From Lentinula raphanica (lineage: Eukaryota > Basidiomycota > Agaricomycetes > Agaricales > Omphalotaceae), in contig JANVFP010000032.1 of assembly GCA_027919835.1 (NCBI GenBank), positions 372,001-436,000 on the forward strand: a stretch of 64,000 nt of DNA, given 5' to 3'. Below are positions 24,354-35,390 of this stretch, in pieces. A program made the translations under genes and the position numbers. The notes beneath the pieces are model-generated. The model ran no database searches. It saw nothing but the letters and a program-made list of their open reading frames with translations, and was not told the origin of the DNA. Position 1 is the stretch's first letter; each line of letters starts with the position of its first letter.

Positions 24354-25869
24354 AGCCTCATTTGCATCCAATAGACCACTACGTATCCATACCTTCGATA
24401 GCAAGGCCTCTCTGATAGTATTTGCCTTCAAAGAGCTCTTCAAATTGGCACAAATATGGCAAAACTTGGAAAAAGTCCGCTCAACCGATACATTCGTGGC
24501 GGAAATAGCAAGGAAATTTCGAGCCATGCGCAAAAGTGTTGGGAAGGAACCGCCATGTTGCTATAGAGCAGCAGATAATGTGAGATGAATTGGTACGAAC
24601 CTTCCACCATTTTAATGGGTTATTCAAGTCACCTTGCCCACCCTCAAACCGTGTGAGATAGCGATCAATCTCATCTGCAAGTGTCGTCGTAGCTGGTTTA
24701 GTTGAAGGGATAGATGAGATGTCAACAGTGCACCATCCACCGAGGAAACCATTAGATGATAATGGTTTTTCAGTGGGTTATATTTCTGATGTTTTCTCTA
24801 CCTCCAGCTGATTCTTGAAGTATTCCTCTGCAATGTGTTCAAAAATAGCTTTGGCTTTCTTGCATGCACATTGCTTTTCAAACAGAGTGTTGCCAACATA
24901 TTGCTCGAACCAGGTTGAATGTAAGGACAGATGCAAAACTAGTGATGAATTAGAAACCTGATATGAAGTTTAAACAGAGTGTTGAGAGACGCACTTGTGC
25001 CTAAAACATAATACTGATCGAGGTCTGCTTGTATTTTATACTTCAAGAGCTTCTTCAGCCCCACCTCTGCAGCCTTTGGAAGAGAAGGATGGATAGTTGT
25101 TTTGGCCATGATCTGACGAAGATGAGTCTCCATGTTGTGATACGAAATGACCACAAATGGAATCATTGGAGCAGAAGCTTGTGACATGAGGTGCATAACT
25201 TGAGTGAATGGCTATTGTGATATTTTGTCAGCATTAGACAGAGATTCTGCGTTTTGGACAAAATTCTCATCTCAAGTACATCAGCCAGTTCCTTTAGCAG
25301 CTTCCACTCACATCCGAGAATGAAAAGATCTTGCATCTTTGGGGTACTCAGTGTCCAAGCATCGATGGCCTGAGGATGAATGAGAGAGATTCAAACATGA
25401 TAGTCACCTCCTGGAGTAACAACGCACATCGTATCATTGCATGGGTGTAGTTCCATTGTGTACGGACATCACAAATGATCATCAGGCGAGCTTTATGTGC
25501 ATCCTACCTTGTGGAATGACAGACGGCGCTGTGGGGAAGACACAATTTTCATAGTGATGTGTCAAAGCTGAATTAATTATACATCAGTAGTGTAGCACAC
25601 GGGTCGGGTTGGGTGCTCCAGAAGCCAACCCGACCCGAGACCCAGCTAACACCCGAACCTGAGACCCCGGGTGCCGGGTACCCGACATCTCCGGGTGTCG
25701 GGTTTCTTATCGTCGGGTTGGTGTCAGGCAGGTGTCGGGTTTTGTTGAAGGCATGCTACAGGAGCCAGTAGAGCCTTGCCTAAGGAGGGGCTGGGCATCT
25801 GCTAGCTCTTGCAGGAGCCTGTGATGGTGTATAATATGGACAGTGTATTATATACATATATATTTATAT

Positions 25870-26250
25870 ACAAGGGACATCGTCGCCTCGTCGTCTCATT
25901 GTATTGTCGCCTCGTATTTTTGTCGTCTGGTCATCTCGTAGTCTTGTCGCCTCATGTCGCCTTGTATTTTTGTCATCTCGATGCCTCATATCCTCGTTGT
26001 CTTCTTGTTGTCTCATTGTCTCGCTGCATTGCTGTTCGTCGTCTCGCCGCCTCGCCGCCTTGCTGTTCATTGTCTCGCTGCCTCACCGCCTTGCTGTTCG
26101 TCGTCTCGCTGCCTCGCCGCCTTGCTGTTCGTCGTCTCGCCGCCTCGCTGTTCGTCGTCTTGCTGCCTCGCTGTTCGTCGTCTCGCTGCCTCGCTGTTCG
26201 TCGTCTCGCTGTTCATCGTCTCGCTGCCTCGCTGTTCGTCATCTTTGTCT
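25870..26250 (+). repeat. Tandem TCGTCGTCTCGCTGCC-type low-complexity array
   Basis: Irregular tandem copies built from TCGTCGTCTCGC, TGCCTCGC and TGTTCG words, with a period of roughly 20-40 nt. All three plus frames stay open only because of composition (Leu/Ser/Cys/Arg-rich translation). It lies inside hAT2. Confidence 0.7.
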
Positions 26251-26282
26251 TGTCATTTTGTTATCCTTGGCCTTGATATTGC

Positions 26283-26440
26283 AGAAGGAGGGAGAGGGAG
26301 GAGAAAGAGAAGAAGGATTAGGAGAAGAAGGATTAGGAGAAGAGAGGCAGGAGAGGGAGGGAAGGAGACAAAGGAGGAGCTAGAGGAGGAGAAGAGGGAG
26401 AGGCAGAGAGAGAGGGAGGAGGAGAGGCAGAAGGAGAGGA
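26283..26440 (+). repeat. Purine-rich GAGGA/GAGAA tract
   Basis: About 160 nt almost entirely A and G on the plus strand, made of GGAGAGGGA, AGAAGGATTAGGAG and similar words. It abuts MITE A2, inside hAT2. Confidence 0.75.
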
Positions 26441-26441
26441 A

Positions 26442-26665
26442 CATCAGCAAAATCACTCTATCCCTGGAGACCCTAGAGACACCCCCCAAATCCTGAGCAG
26501 CCTGAGAGTACTAAAAGTACTTTGGAGTCTCTGAGAGTACTTTGAATGTCTTTGAAGATCTCTGAGGGTGCTAAATTTTCTCTGAGCACTCTGAAAGTGA
26601 TAAAATCTCTCTAGGATTTGGGGGGTGTCTCTGGAGTCTCCAGAGACAGGGTGATTTTGCTGATG
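26442..26665. mobile_element. CATCAG-ended palindromic element A2 (224 bp), target duplication AA
   Basis: It starts CATCAGCAAAATCACTCT and ends with the inverted GTGATTTTGCTGATG, flanked by AA at 26440-26441 and 26666-26667. It is nearly identical along its length to A1 and A3 (in opposite orientation to A1). Confidence 0.87.
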
Positions 26666-26719
26666 AAGAGAGAGAAGGAGAAGGATAAGGAGAGGGAGAA
26701 TATACCTTCCATTTTGTTG

Positions 26720-27090
26720 GTTGATCCTATGTGCACTCGTCGTTGTTGTCCGGTGTCTGCTCGTCGTTTTTATAGTCCGCATCGTTGTTGTCATCTTTAT
26801 CTGCGTCGTTGTTGTCCGCTCATCGTCTTTGTCTGCATCACTTGTTGTCTTTGTCCGCATCGCTCGTTGTCTTTGTCCGCTCATTGTGTCGTTGCCATTG
26901 TCCGCTCGTGAGTCGTCATCATCATTGTTGTCGTTGTTCTGTTCGCTTGTTGTTGTTATCTCCTCCTCCTCCCTCTTCTCGTCGTCGTCTTCTTGTTGTC
27001 TTCTTCTCCTCCTCCTCCTTGTTGTCCTCTTCTCCTCCTCATCTTCTTCTTCTGTTATCCTTCTATTATCCCTTGTATTCCTTGTTGCTG
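26720..27090 (+). repeat. CGTTGTTGTC / CCTCCTC pyrimidine-rich low-complexity tract
   Basis: GTTGTC, GTCCGCTCGT and CTCCTCCTC words repeat irregularly. Overlapping open frames on both strands reflect the missing stop codons in such sequence, not genes. It lies inside hAT2. Confidence 0.65.
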
Positions 27091-27107
27091 TTTTGGTGGT
27101 CCTGTGA

Positions 27108-27873
27108 TAGAGGTGCTCACAAGTGCACACTCGAGTGTACTTGCCACTCGTGACACGAATATTCGTCACTCAAAATCAGCAACTGTGACTCAAGTCTATA
27201 CTCGAGTGTTTCTAAGTAACAGACACTCGAGTGCGAGTGCCACGAATATTCAAGGTAATTTATTCAAATCATGACTCGAGTGTCTACTCGAGTATATAGA
27301 GGAAAGACTCGAGTATTGAAAAATACACTTGAGTGTTTTAATACTCGTTACCTTAATTTTCATAGCTTTTAATAAATATACAGTACCGAAACATGTATTA
27401 ACATGCTTTGAAGCAAGAACAATGTATAGATTTACTGCTAGGTAAAGTTGCCATGAGGGGGAATTGAACTCTGAAGGAAGTTAAAGGAAGGCTGACCTTA
27501 GTCCAGAGTCAGCGCCTTTAACCACTTCACCATTCACATTTTCTTACATCTGACATATGTTAGGCTATATTACTCCTTTTCTCCTAATAATTATAATAGG
27601 CAGTGGCTGTGACTCTAACACAAAAATTTATAATAGGCACATAGCCACTGAGAAAAGTCATGTGCAGGGTTAATAGTAGAAATACTCACGAGTACAGGAG
27701 AATACTCGCGAATAAATTGCACGAGTACTTGTCAACATAATTTGATGATCGTGACTCGAGTATACACTCGTGCCACAAGTACACTCGTATAAATAAAACA
27801 CTCGACTCGCGAGTCACGAGTACGAATAAACTCACGAGTACTTGTCAACACTTGCCACTCGTGAGCATCTCTA
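27108..27873. mobile_element. Third hAT-like element (hAT3, 766 bp) nested in hAT2
   Basis: The ends are TAGAGGTGCTCACAAGTG and, inverted, TAGAGATGCTCACGAGTG. The flanks TCCTGTGA (27100-27107) and CCCTGTGA (27874-27881) match at 7 of 8 positions. Both subterminal parts carry many copies of CACTCGAGTG, itself a palindrome, or ACTCGTGAGT, likely transposase-binding repeats. No open frame. An internal segment (27605-27655) is shared with the element at 53.8-54.7 kb. Confidence 0.72.
27450..27538 (-). other. tRNA-like segment with A and B box motifs (degenerate)
   Basis: Read on the minus strand it begins GTGAATGGTGAAGTGGTTAA, close to an RNA polymerase III A box (TGGTNNAGTGG). It later shows GAGTTCAATTCCC, close to a B box. 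A CTGAC/GTCAG stem sits where an anticodon stem would be, but the loop is too long and no acceptor stem closes. It could be a tRNA relic or SINE head; not a functional tRNA. Confidence 0.3.
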
Positions 27874-29251
27874 CCCTGTGATGTTGAGGAAGTGAGTGAA
27901 GGTTGAGGATGAGAGGAGTGAAGAAGAGAATGGAGTGTGGGAGAAAGTAGAAGTACCGAGACGCCAAATAAGCGCTGACTTGGTGTGGGCTCGGCTATCG
28001 ACAGAAAAGGCTTGTAGAGACTGCTTAGGCCCAAATAAATCAGTAAAAATAACAGGAAAATCCAGGAATATGCTGGGAATATTTGAGGAATTTTTAAGTG
28101 TGGTAGATATTTTATTATGCTTCATAACAAGTGTCAAACCAAAAAAGAACCGGGTATACAAGCTGGGTCCCGGGTTTCAGATACCTGAACCAACCCGACC
28201 CGAAATGGTCACCTGACCCGGAACCCGGCACCACCTGGCCCACCCGTGATCTTCACTATACATCAGACCTCAGAGCTGATAGAGACAAGCCCAGACATAC
28301 TTTGCATAGAGGACTGGAGCTCACTAAGTCATCTACAAGAGCCTTATCAGCTTCTACTTCATCCGCGTCAGTTTCAGCTGGTATCTGCGCATCATTGCCT
28401 TCCCCAAACACCTCCATTTTCAACTCCTGTTGTTCTTGATTGTTTTTGACATTGTAGTGGATCGAGTTGCCTTTGTGCAATTCATGATAATCGTTATCAT
28501 CAGACCAGTCACCTTCATTGAGAGCTGCCAGGAGATCTTGAACTGTGAGATTGATGACATGCGCAATGCACCGAATATGTCCAGTTGCCAAGGTTGATCA
28601 TAACGGTCGAAGATTATACGTGCTGCTGTATCAATGAGAACGTCGTTGACCAAAGCATTGTCGGTTGTAACACTGAGAAAGTGGAAACAGAGAAAGGTAA
28701 GTACATAGTCTCAATGTGAGAAGATAATAGCTCATCTTGTGTAGTGCACCACATTCCCGTATGCCTTGAGCAAAGGCATGGCCCGGATAGATACCCTGAT
28801 GCTCCTTATCATCAAGAGGCTTGAAGTCAACAATCTGCTCAACCAAGTTTCATTCCTTGTCAATGAAAATCCCAATGGTACACAAAAATGTGTAAACCAT
28901 TTGCTTTGTAGTCCAAGTATTTTGAGTGAATGCGACTTTCGATTTGACTCTCTGAGAACATTCATCAGCCTCATAACTCGTTTCAAATCAACACTCACTG
29001 AAAACTCACGAACAACTTTGCCATGGAGCTCAGCAAAAATCTTGGCAAGTTGGTTTCGTACCATGGTATCTGAAGGTAGCTCGTACCAAACTTTCAGATA
29101 TCTGAATAGCAACGCAAGACTCAGTGCTTCTCCTGTTGTCCACGGAAGGTCTTCGTCAAGAATTTATGCAGCAAATAGTCACAAAAAGCCCTTCCGGGTT
29201 GTTGCAACATCGGGGTTAAGCTCACCCTCTTTGAAATACCCATGCATCATC

Positions 29252-29474
29252 CATCAGCAAAATCACTCTATCCCTGGAGACCCTAGAGACACCCCCCAAA
29301 TCCTGAGCAGCCTGAGAGTACTAAAAGTACTTTGGAGTCTCTGAGAGTACTTTGAACATCTTTGAAGATCTCTGAGGGTGCTAAATTTTCTCTGAGCACT
29401 CTGAAAGTAATAAAATCTCTCTAGGATTTGGGGGTGTCTCTGGAGACTCCAGAGACAGAGTAATTTTGCTGATG
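29252..29474. mobile_element. CATCAG-ended palindromic element A3 (223 bp), target duplication TC
   Basis: Same ends and body as A2, flanked by TC at 29250-29251 and 29475-29476. It interrupts the hAT1 transposase between a Lys-rich linker and the YFKEGELNP exon; excision rejoins the frame. Confidence 0.86.
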
Positions 29475-29871
29475 TCTCTGCACTGCGCTTTAAATTTAAC
29501 AATTCACCAGTCGGCTCCTTTCCACCATCACTGTTATTGTCAAGATCACCCTTTTCTTTCTTTGCCTTGAGACTCTTGCAATCTTTGACATGGCTGGCAA
29601 GATTGTTTAGCTGAGGCAGAGTTGGTTTGTCATCAAAGGTAGGTTTTTTGCCCTTGACTGTCCGTTCCACTGATCACTTACTAGGTTCATTTCCATGTTC
29701 AGAATGAGAACTCCAAGGAAGGGACAACTGCTACTTACGCTTTGCAATATTTGCAATGAAACTCCCATTGGAGTAACCCCTTCTCCTTAGTAGCAATCGG
29801 GTCTTGGAAATGCTGCATACTTCCATTCGGTGGTCCTTGTCAAGCACCTTTTGATGCCTCTGCCTCCTCTG

Positions 29872-30099
29872 CATCAGCAAAATCACTTCTGGCCTGGAGT
29901 CTCTAAGAGACTCCAGGCATACCCCCCTTTTCCTACAGGCTCTAGAGTCTCTGAAAGTTTCTAGGTACCCTGAGGAAATTTGAAGTTTTGTTGAATGTCT
30001 TTTCAAGTTCTCTAGAGTCTCTCAGGTTTTCTCAGAGACTCTAGAGCCTGTAGGAAAAGGGGGGGTATAGACTCCAGGCCAGAAGTGATTTTGCTGATG
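29872..30099. mobile_element. CATCAG-ended palindromic element B (228 bp), long inverted arms
   Basis: Starts CATCAGCAAAATCACTTCTG and ends as its inverse. The arms pair over ~70 nt per side, including CCTACAGGCTCTAGAGTCTC and its complement, so it is close to a full hairpin. Flanks are TG and CG, so the 2-bp duplication is not perfect. It differs in body from A1-A5 but shares terminal and CCCCCC blocks. It lies in the N-terminal coding part of hAT1. Confidence 0.75.
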
Positions 30100-30868
30100 C
30101 GCAGCCTCAACCTTTTGAAGAGCTGACTCCCCATTCGACTCAGAACCAGAATCAGGATCAGGCGCCGCAGATTTCTTTCCCCTTTTCCCTCTTCGTTTGA
30201 CTTTGTTCTGCCTCTGCAAACTGTGAATAATCTTGCATAGTCAAAAATTGGCAGCTTACTATCTCTACTCTGAACTCTGTATTGGAGGTGATTTCATTAC
30301 CATCTGAATCATAAATTTTCTGTGACCACGCTGGTTCAACACGCCTATGCTTCGGTGGTGCATAATCTTTGTCGTCATCTTCATCTTCATTTTCACTTTC
30401 GGGCTGACTGATTTGTTTCCTTTTGATAGCAGTTCGAGGTCTTTTGGGAGCAACTTCATTAGTGGCTGGTGAAGGTGGGTTTTCTCCAGAGCTTGCAGTG
30501 CTACTGTGTTGGTAAGTATTCCTCCTATTAGACTGTGTTGTTGTCACTTACAGATATCAGAGTTCAGTGATCAAACAAGCAAATTTGGGGACAGCTGCAT
30601 CCCAGAGCAAGTGACCTTCATCAACAGCACGCTGACAGTAATCTACAACCTGATCCATCCCATAAGGACCTCGTCATATATTTGTGAGGTGGCCATTGCT
30701 GTTGTGCACATCATGCCCAAAGAGATTGTTCATGCAACGATTGAACATCGGCCATCATTCATCAGGATCATCCAATTTTGATATCAATTTGAAGATCTGG
30801 CTTATTCTATCTTCAGCGGTAGCCAGCGGGATGGTGTCGGGTAGGTTTTCAACAAGAGATTTCAACAA

Positions 30869-32550
30869 CCGCTAACGAGGATAAGAAGGGTGCAATTGAA
30901 TGCTTCGTTGGATAGATCTAATGACCTAGTGACTTTATCACTGAACACTGATCACCAATATACTTCTTATGTCGTTTGTCAAATGTATTTAAGCGAGGTG
31001 TGGGGCGTTGTCAGAGATTCCGCACGATCTTATACCTTAGAACGAACTGGTAGTCTTAAAAGATCTACTGGATCCGCAATACAGGTCAACAGAGCGAAGT
31101 GACACGGAAGTACAGATCTTTTGATCTGGACTCGAAGGGGGTGAGTGATCCACTCAAAGGGTTTACAAGGAACGAAAGAACTCGTATAGATCAGACTTTA
31201 TGACCACACAAATACTATCAGAACCAGGTTGAAGATCTACTGATCACCGATCACAGGAAACCTTCCACAGCTCGTATGGATCACCGATCACCACACGTCT
31301 GCTTGAACAGAGCCACCGAAACTCTGAACGCTCACTTGGAACAACCGAGAACCAAGCCCTCTGTATCTCCACGATAGGAGTCTACCTTCGATTCAAATCT
31401 AGCTGAGACTTTATCAACTGACAAGATATCGGGCCTAACGAGATGAGAATTTCACAACCACTTTCGAAGACCGCCCGGCTTACAAAGCCTTTACTCCTCA
31501 CGTATGAGAGCAAAGGTTAGCTAGTCAGAGAAACTGGGCACAAAACCTGAACTATATTTTGTAGGCTACGTCCTTAAGTACTTCTACGAATAGATCTGTA
31601 GCCAATTTACTATTTTATGGAATAGATCTATAGATTTGAGAGAACGGAGTCCGAGATCTGATACAAATAAGGAAAGATAGGACGAGAAACGATACAAACA
31701 CCAGAGAAACAGAGAGTAAAACGGATAAAAACAAGTAAAATGTCCATTTCTGGTGGTCCTTCGTCGAGATCTAGTTACCTGACCTTCGAATCCGGACCTG
31801 GTCTGTGCGTCCATCCACATGCTGGTGGTTAAAGGGCACGGATAAGCTCCTGCACAGGTAACTCAAACGTTTCCTCATTTGATTCCGCTATGTGAACGGT
31901 TGTATGCCTCTCCAACTGAATGGGAGTACATATAAAGGGGGGAGACCTGTCCCAATAGGTTCGTTTGGCTTCTAGCTTTCCAACGATATGCATATATCGA
32001 ATAGATCCAGAGGTTTAACAATGGTGAAGTCGAAAGATCTACCCTTGCAACACTCCTGGTCAAAGCTGTACATCTCAGGCGTCTATTTCCCATTTAGGAA
32101 ACGTCCACATGTAACTGGGATGATACACTTTGGTTGTTTCTCCGTTTAGTCACATTCCTGCGACCTGATCCATCCCGAAACTCGATCTAAGTGAACAGAT
32201 CTGTTGAGTCTGGGCCTTGAATAATCCATCCCCACTGGTAAAACGAATAGATCTATTGGTTCTAAGCTCGTCTCGGTGCAGTATCATACTCAGTTGGCCG
32301 TTAGGCGTTGAAAACTAAGTTGATAATCCCTTGATAGCTCATATCAGAGGTGGCTTTGTCTTGAAGGACTCCCCGACCAAGGGACTCGAGTGTTAACTCT
32401 TATTATTCGTCAGGATGTGTTTTCCTGTCTGGATCTGACGTCCTGGCATTAACATGATACAAGTTTGACTGTCAGCTCGGGCTCACTACAGTCCTTTAGT
32501 ACTCTACAAGGCTCTAATCGTTAAAATTAGGCCATTGCATGCCTGCACGC
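30869..32550 (+). mobile_element. LTR-like long repeat, copy F1
   Basis: About 1.68 kb related throughout to F2 (38992-41632) and, inverted, F3 (56280-57993). Shared landmarks include CTAACGAGG near the start, TTGTCAGAGATTCCGCAC, GAGCGAAGTGACACGG, and CTCACTACAGTCCTTT with CATTGCATGCCTGC near the end. F1 is the most diverged at both ends. No open frame. It may be a solo LTR of a large retrotransposon, but an internal region is absent and no target duplication was found. Confidence 0.55.
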
Positions 32551-32921
32551 AAAATGGGCGTATTACCGCACAGTCTGACAAACATTTTCAGCCATAGTGA
32601 AGTGAAGCTTGAGCTGATAACTGAAAAAGTTATTCGCCATTGTGTGTCATCAATTGAGGATTCGCAGCCTTGGAAACTAGAGCGCCACCCACCATTGGGT
32701 AAAAGGCGTTCAGCAGCGTTGAGCCCGTCGCTTAGAACTCATCTGTATAAACAGTATAAACTGTATTATAATCTGTATGAATAAATTTTTTCATAGGGTG
32801 TAGACATATACATATACGTATATGGTAATAATTGTATTTATACAGTATATATAGTACAGTTGGAGCCTTAGTCAGAGCAAGGTATGTAAGCAAATGACCT
32901 CATATGATCAAAAATGATGAA

Positions 32922-33132
32922 CATCAGCAAAATCACTCTATCCCTGGAGACCCTAGAGACACCTCCCAAATCATGAGCAGCCTGAAAGTACTAAAAGTAC
33001 TTTGTAGTCTCTGAGAGTACTTTGAATGTCTTTGAAGATCTCTGAGGGTGCTAAATTCTCTCTGAGCACTCTGAAAGTGATAAAATCTCTCTAGGATTTG
33101 GGGGGGCCAGAGACAGAGTGATTTTGCTGATG
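32922..33132. mobile_element. CATCAG-ended palindromic element A4 (211 bp)
   Basis: Family-A ends and body, with a ~13 nt deletion near the right subterminal block (the GGGGGG block is followed directly by CCAGAGACAG). Flanks AA and CT do not match, so the target duplication is lost or altered. It lies in the left arm of LP1. Confidence 0.78.
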
Positions 33133-33467
33133 CTAGGGTCAATATAGGTATTATAAATAGCTCCAAAAATTACTAAAAATGCAAAAAATATTTAGGGATG
33201 GTATAGAGCCTATTGCAGGTCCTGGTACATCAACATTACCAAAAAAGGAAAAAATTGATCATGATGTCATCTTGTAGCAAAAAATCTGAACAAAATCATA
33301 AAAATAGTCAAAAAATTCAGGGGTGCCTCATTGGCCCGGAAAACGCAAAATAAAAAAAAATACGCAACAAGTGTAAAAAATTTTAATACTCCAAATCATA
33401 CCAAATTCATTAAACAGTCAGGATATATGATGTATATACTATTTTTAGCACCTCTAGCACCCTCAAT

Positions 33468-33828
33468 CACAAGGGAAACCTCATTTTTGAGCTAGGTATA
33501 TGCTTACAAGATGAGTGTATAGATATAGAAATGATCATGCAACATGTCTTGACTGCTGAAATGATATATCAATTATGAATCCCATTGTTTTCCTATATAA
33601 AACTGTGATTTATTATAATTTCAATCAATTTAAACCTGGTTTAAATTGGTTCATGCATAGACTGATTTAAATTGTGAATTGAATCATGAATTGAACCAAT
33701 GAATCAATGAACTGATTGAGATTTATTTTTCTGTGATTTATCAGTAATTCAATTCATAATTTCATTCATGATTTATCCATTTTCATGAAAATAAATTGAA
33801 TTGAATTGGACCTCTAAAACCTATTTTT
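33468..33828 (+). repeat. AT-rich repeat H, copy H1
   Basis: A ~360 bp segment rich in AATTGAATTGAATC words with AAACCTGGTTTAAATTGG in the middle, ending GGACCTCTAAAACC. It replaces the centre of LP1. H2 (34747-35110) is its inverted copy and H3 (38395-38630) a partial one. Confidence 0.6.
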
Positions 33829-34122
33829 GATCATATGAGGTCATTTGCTTATATACCCTGATCTAACCTAATCTGGCTTTTTTAGGATTTTTTAGATTTG
33901 TTATGAATTGTTGAGTTTTTTTGAAAATGTACTGCTTATTTAATATCTGGATAATTATTAATTACCCAAAACAGTAAATATAGGCTCCATGTGACAGGTG
34001 GTGACAGGCATGACCACCCCCCAGAGCCATTTCCGGAGCCCCCTCCAAGTTATCACAGGTTTTTTCAAATGTTCCTCAATAACTCATTGGACCTTTTTAC
34101 AAAAGCTTCACAGTATCAGCTG

Positions 34123-34746
34123 GAGATATAGCGATCAGCTTGTACGGCTTATTCTACGGGTCTGAAATGGAGTTACAAGTTAACCTTCATTGGTGAGTTC
34201 CAAGCAGAGTGGTCACGCACCTTTCAAGCAACCTCAGCAACACCGAATAGTGCAAAAGTGCTCATTATGGATGCTTCTCTCTTTGTGCAATCTGAAGTTG
34301 ACAGTATGCTCAAGCTTGCAGATGCCTTCCAATAGTGATACTGATGGTCCAAGATGATTTGAGACTGGCTGAGCTATTCATGACTGAAAGAATTCAGAAA
34401 TGATCTGGCTTGATTTGAGCATGAACTATCTGGAAACCATGTTACAGCCAGAGAAGCAAGCAGAACAGGTAGAGGAAAGCATGCAAGAAGAGAGATTGAG
34501 GATTCGTAGGGGACATATGACAAGTGTGATGTATTGCAGTGGGATAACGGTCACATCAGAACAATAATGAGGAGCAAAGGGAGAACAATGAGGAACAAAG
34601 ATTGTGAGGGCTGAGAAGAGCGATGGTATTGTGACGGGGTGACAACAACAATGAAAGAGTAGAGTTACAATAGAGGACAATAGAAATAAGTTTTGTGACA
34701 TTTACTAAATTAAGCAAAAAAATTGCCTTTTTTGATGAAATTTGAC
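34123..34746. other. Spacer between LP1 and repeat H2
   Basis: No gene is recognised. A plus-strand reading around 34180-34340 (KLTFIGEFQAEWSRTFQATS) may be a short coding remnant flanking LP1, but nothing extends it. Confidence 0.3.
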
Positions 34747-35110
34747 CGGCATAGATAGGGTTTAGAGGTCTAATTCAATTCAATTTATTTTCATGAAAAT
34801 GAATAAATCATGAATTGAATCATAAATTGAATCACTAATAAATCACAGAAAAATAAATTTCAATCAGTTCATTGGTTCATTGGTTCAATTTATGATTCAA
34901 TTCATAATTTAAATCAGTTTATGCATGGACCAATTTAAACCAGGTTTAAATTGATTTAAATTATAATAAATGACATTTATATAGAAAAACAATGGGATTC
35001 ATAATTGATATATTATTTCAGCAGTAAAGACTTGTTGCATGATCATTTCTATATCTATACACTCATCTTTTAAGCATATACCTAGCACAAAAATGAAGTT
35101 TCCCTTGAAA
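34747..35110 (-). repeat. AT-rich repeat H, copy H2 (inverted)
   Basis: Reverse complement of H1, beginning GGTTTAGAGGTCTAATTC. It ends at the TA target of the pogo-like element. Confidence 0.6.
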
Positions 35111-35390
35111 TACTGTCCCTTCGTGTATGGAGGCAATGGTCACAGTCATGGTCGCCCTGTTGCGTTGCCTATTTAGCATGATGTCATTGTCAATTTTGGG
35201 TGTGTCGCCTTCTCTCCGACTGTGATGAAAAAAAAATACAGAAAAATTTTCAAAATTATTTTAATAATACACTGCATGTTCAGCTAGTCTTCGGAAGGTT
35301 TCCCATCTCACTCCAGAAGTTTCCTGCTTCATCATAGGCCCAAACATCTTCCCCTGCTGCTGTACTCTCCAGTCCATCCAAACCAGACAC

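Larger units (their letters stand above)
25588..28258. mobile_element. Second hAT-like element (hAT2), non-autonomous, inside hAT1
   Basis: The ends are TAGTGTAGCACACGGGTCGG and, inverted, TAGTGAAGATCACGGGTGGG. A perfect 8-bp duplication TACATCAG flanks it (25580-25587, 28259-28266). Both subterminal regions are crowded with CGGGT/ACCCG words (25600-25745 and 28148-28245). No transposase is recognised; the interior is low-complexity sequence, MITE A2 and a third element, hAT3. It lies in or beside an intron of the hAT1 transposase, just upstream of the SSPQRR exon. Confidence 0.8.
24065..32595 (-). pseudogene. hAT transposase gene, degenerate and broken by insertions
   Basis: Minus-strand pieces in hAT order include an N-terminal exon near 30850-30570 with RGPYGMDQVVDYCQRAVDEG, a charged linker (30547-30158), a BED-type finger start (WEFHCKYCK near 29750) and YFKEGELNPDVATT (29245). 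A catalytic-domain part follows (AFTQNTWTTKQMVYTFLCTI), then GHIRCIAHVINLTVQDLLAA, SSPQRRLSF and a C-terminal dimerisation region (NFLAISATNVSVERTFSKF). Removing MITE 24130-24353 with one TSD copy restores a short tail ending at 24065. A likely start is ATG 32595 beside the right terminus. In-frame stops (for example in IFIDKE-stop-NLVEQ and LTNI-stop-RGPYG) show it is dead. Exon limits are only partly resolved. Confidence 0.78.
23972..32870 (-). mobile_element. hAT-superfamily DNA transposon (hAT1), 8.9 kb with nested insertions
   Basis: The ends are TAAGGCTCCAACCGTA (left) and the inverted TAC-GTTGGAGCCTTA type (right). The flanking 8-bp direct duplication GTCAGAGC is perfect (23964-23971 and 32871-32878), as expected for hAT. 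The empty target, rebuilt by removing the element and one duplication, is continuous with LP arm sequence. Inside lie a minus-strand transposase pseudogene, hAT2 (25588-28258), LTR-like repeat F1 (30869-32550) and MITEs at 24130, 29252 and 29872. Confidence 0.88.
23710..34122. mobile_element. Foldback-type element LP1, interrupted by an 8.9 kb hAT insertion
   Basis: The left end reads ACAGGATACTGTGAAGC and the right end GCTTCACAGTATCAGCTG, inverted repeats. Outside them stand GAGATAT copies (23702-23708 and 34123-34129), a 7-bp direct duplication. The terminal arms (23710-23971 and 33829-34122) are inverted copies of each other and of the arms of LP4 at 58.3-61.4 kb. The hAT element 23972-32870 sits inside the left arm; the arm resumes at 32879. 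The inner part is partly replaced by AT-rich repeat H1. No coding potential of its own. Confidence 0.75.

Noticed and set aside
24939..25560. A separate gene between hAT1 exons
   Set aside because: The open piece (LRQIMAKTTIHPSLPKAAEV) aligns with the middle of hAT transposases and belongs to the hAT1 pseudogene.
25870..26250. Possible CRISPR or regular repeat-spacer array
   Set aside because: Units vary in length and run without unique spacers; the organism is a eukaryote.
26453..27169. Long open frames through the low-complexity region and MITE A2, both strands
   Set aside because: All frames stay open because the repeats lack stop trinucleotides; composition is extreme and no splice or start context supports a gene.
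29263..29670. Repeated peptide (LERFYHFQSAQRKFSTLRDL) seen at several loci
   Set aside because: It is the translation of the family-A MITE body, which recurs inside unrelated frames. It is not a conserved protein domain.
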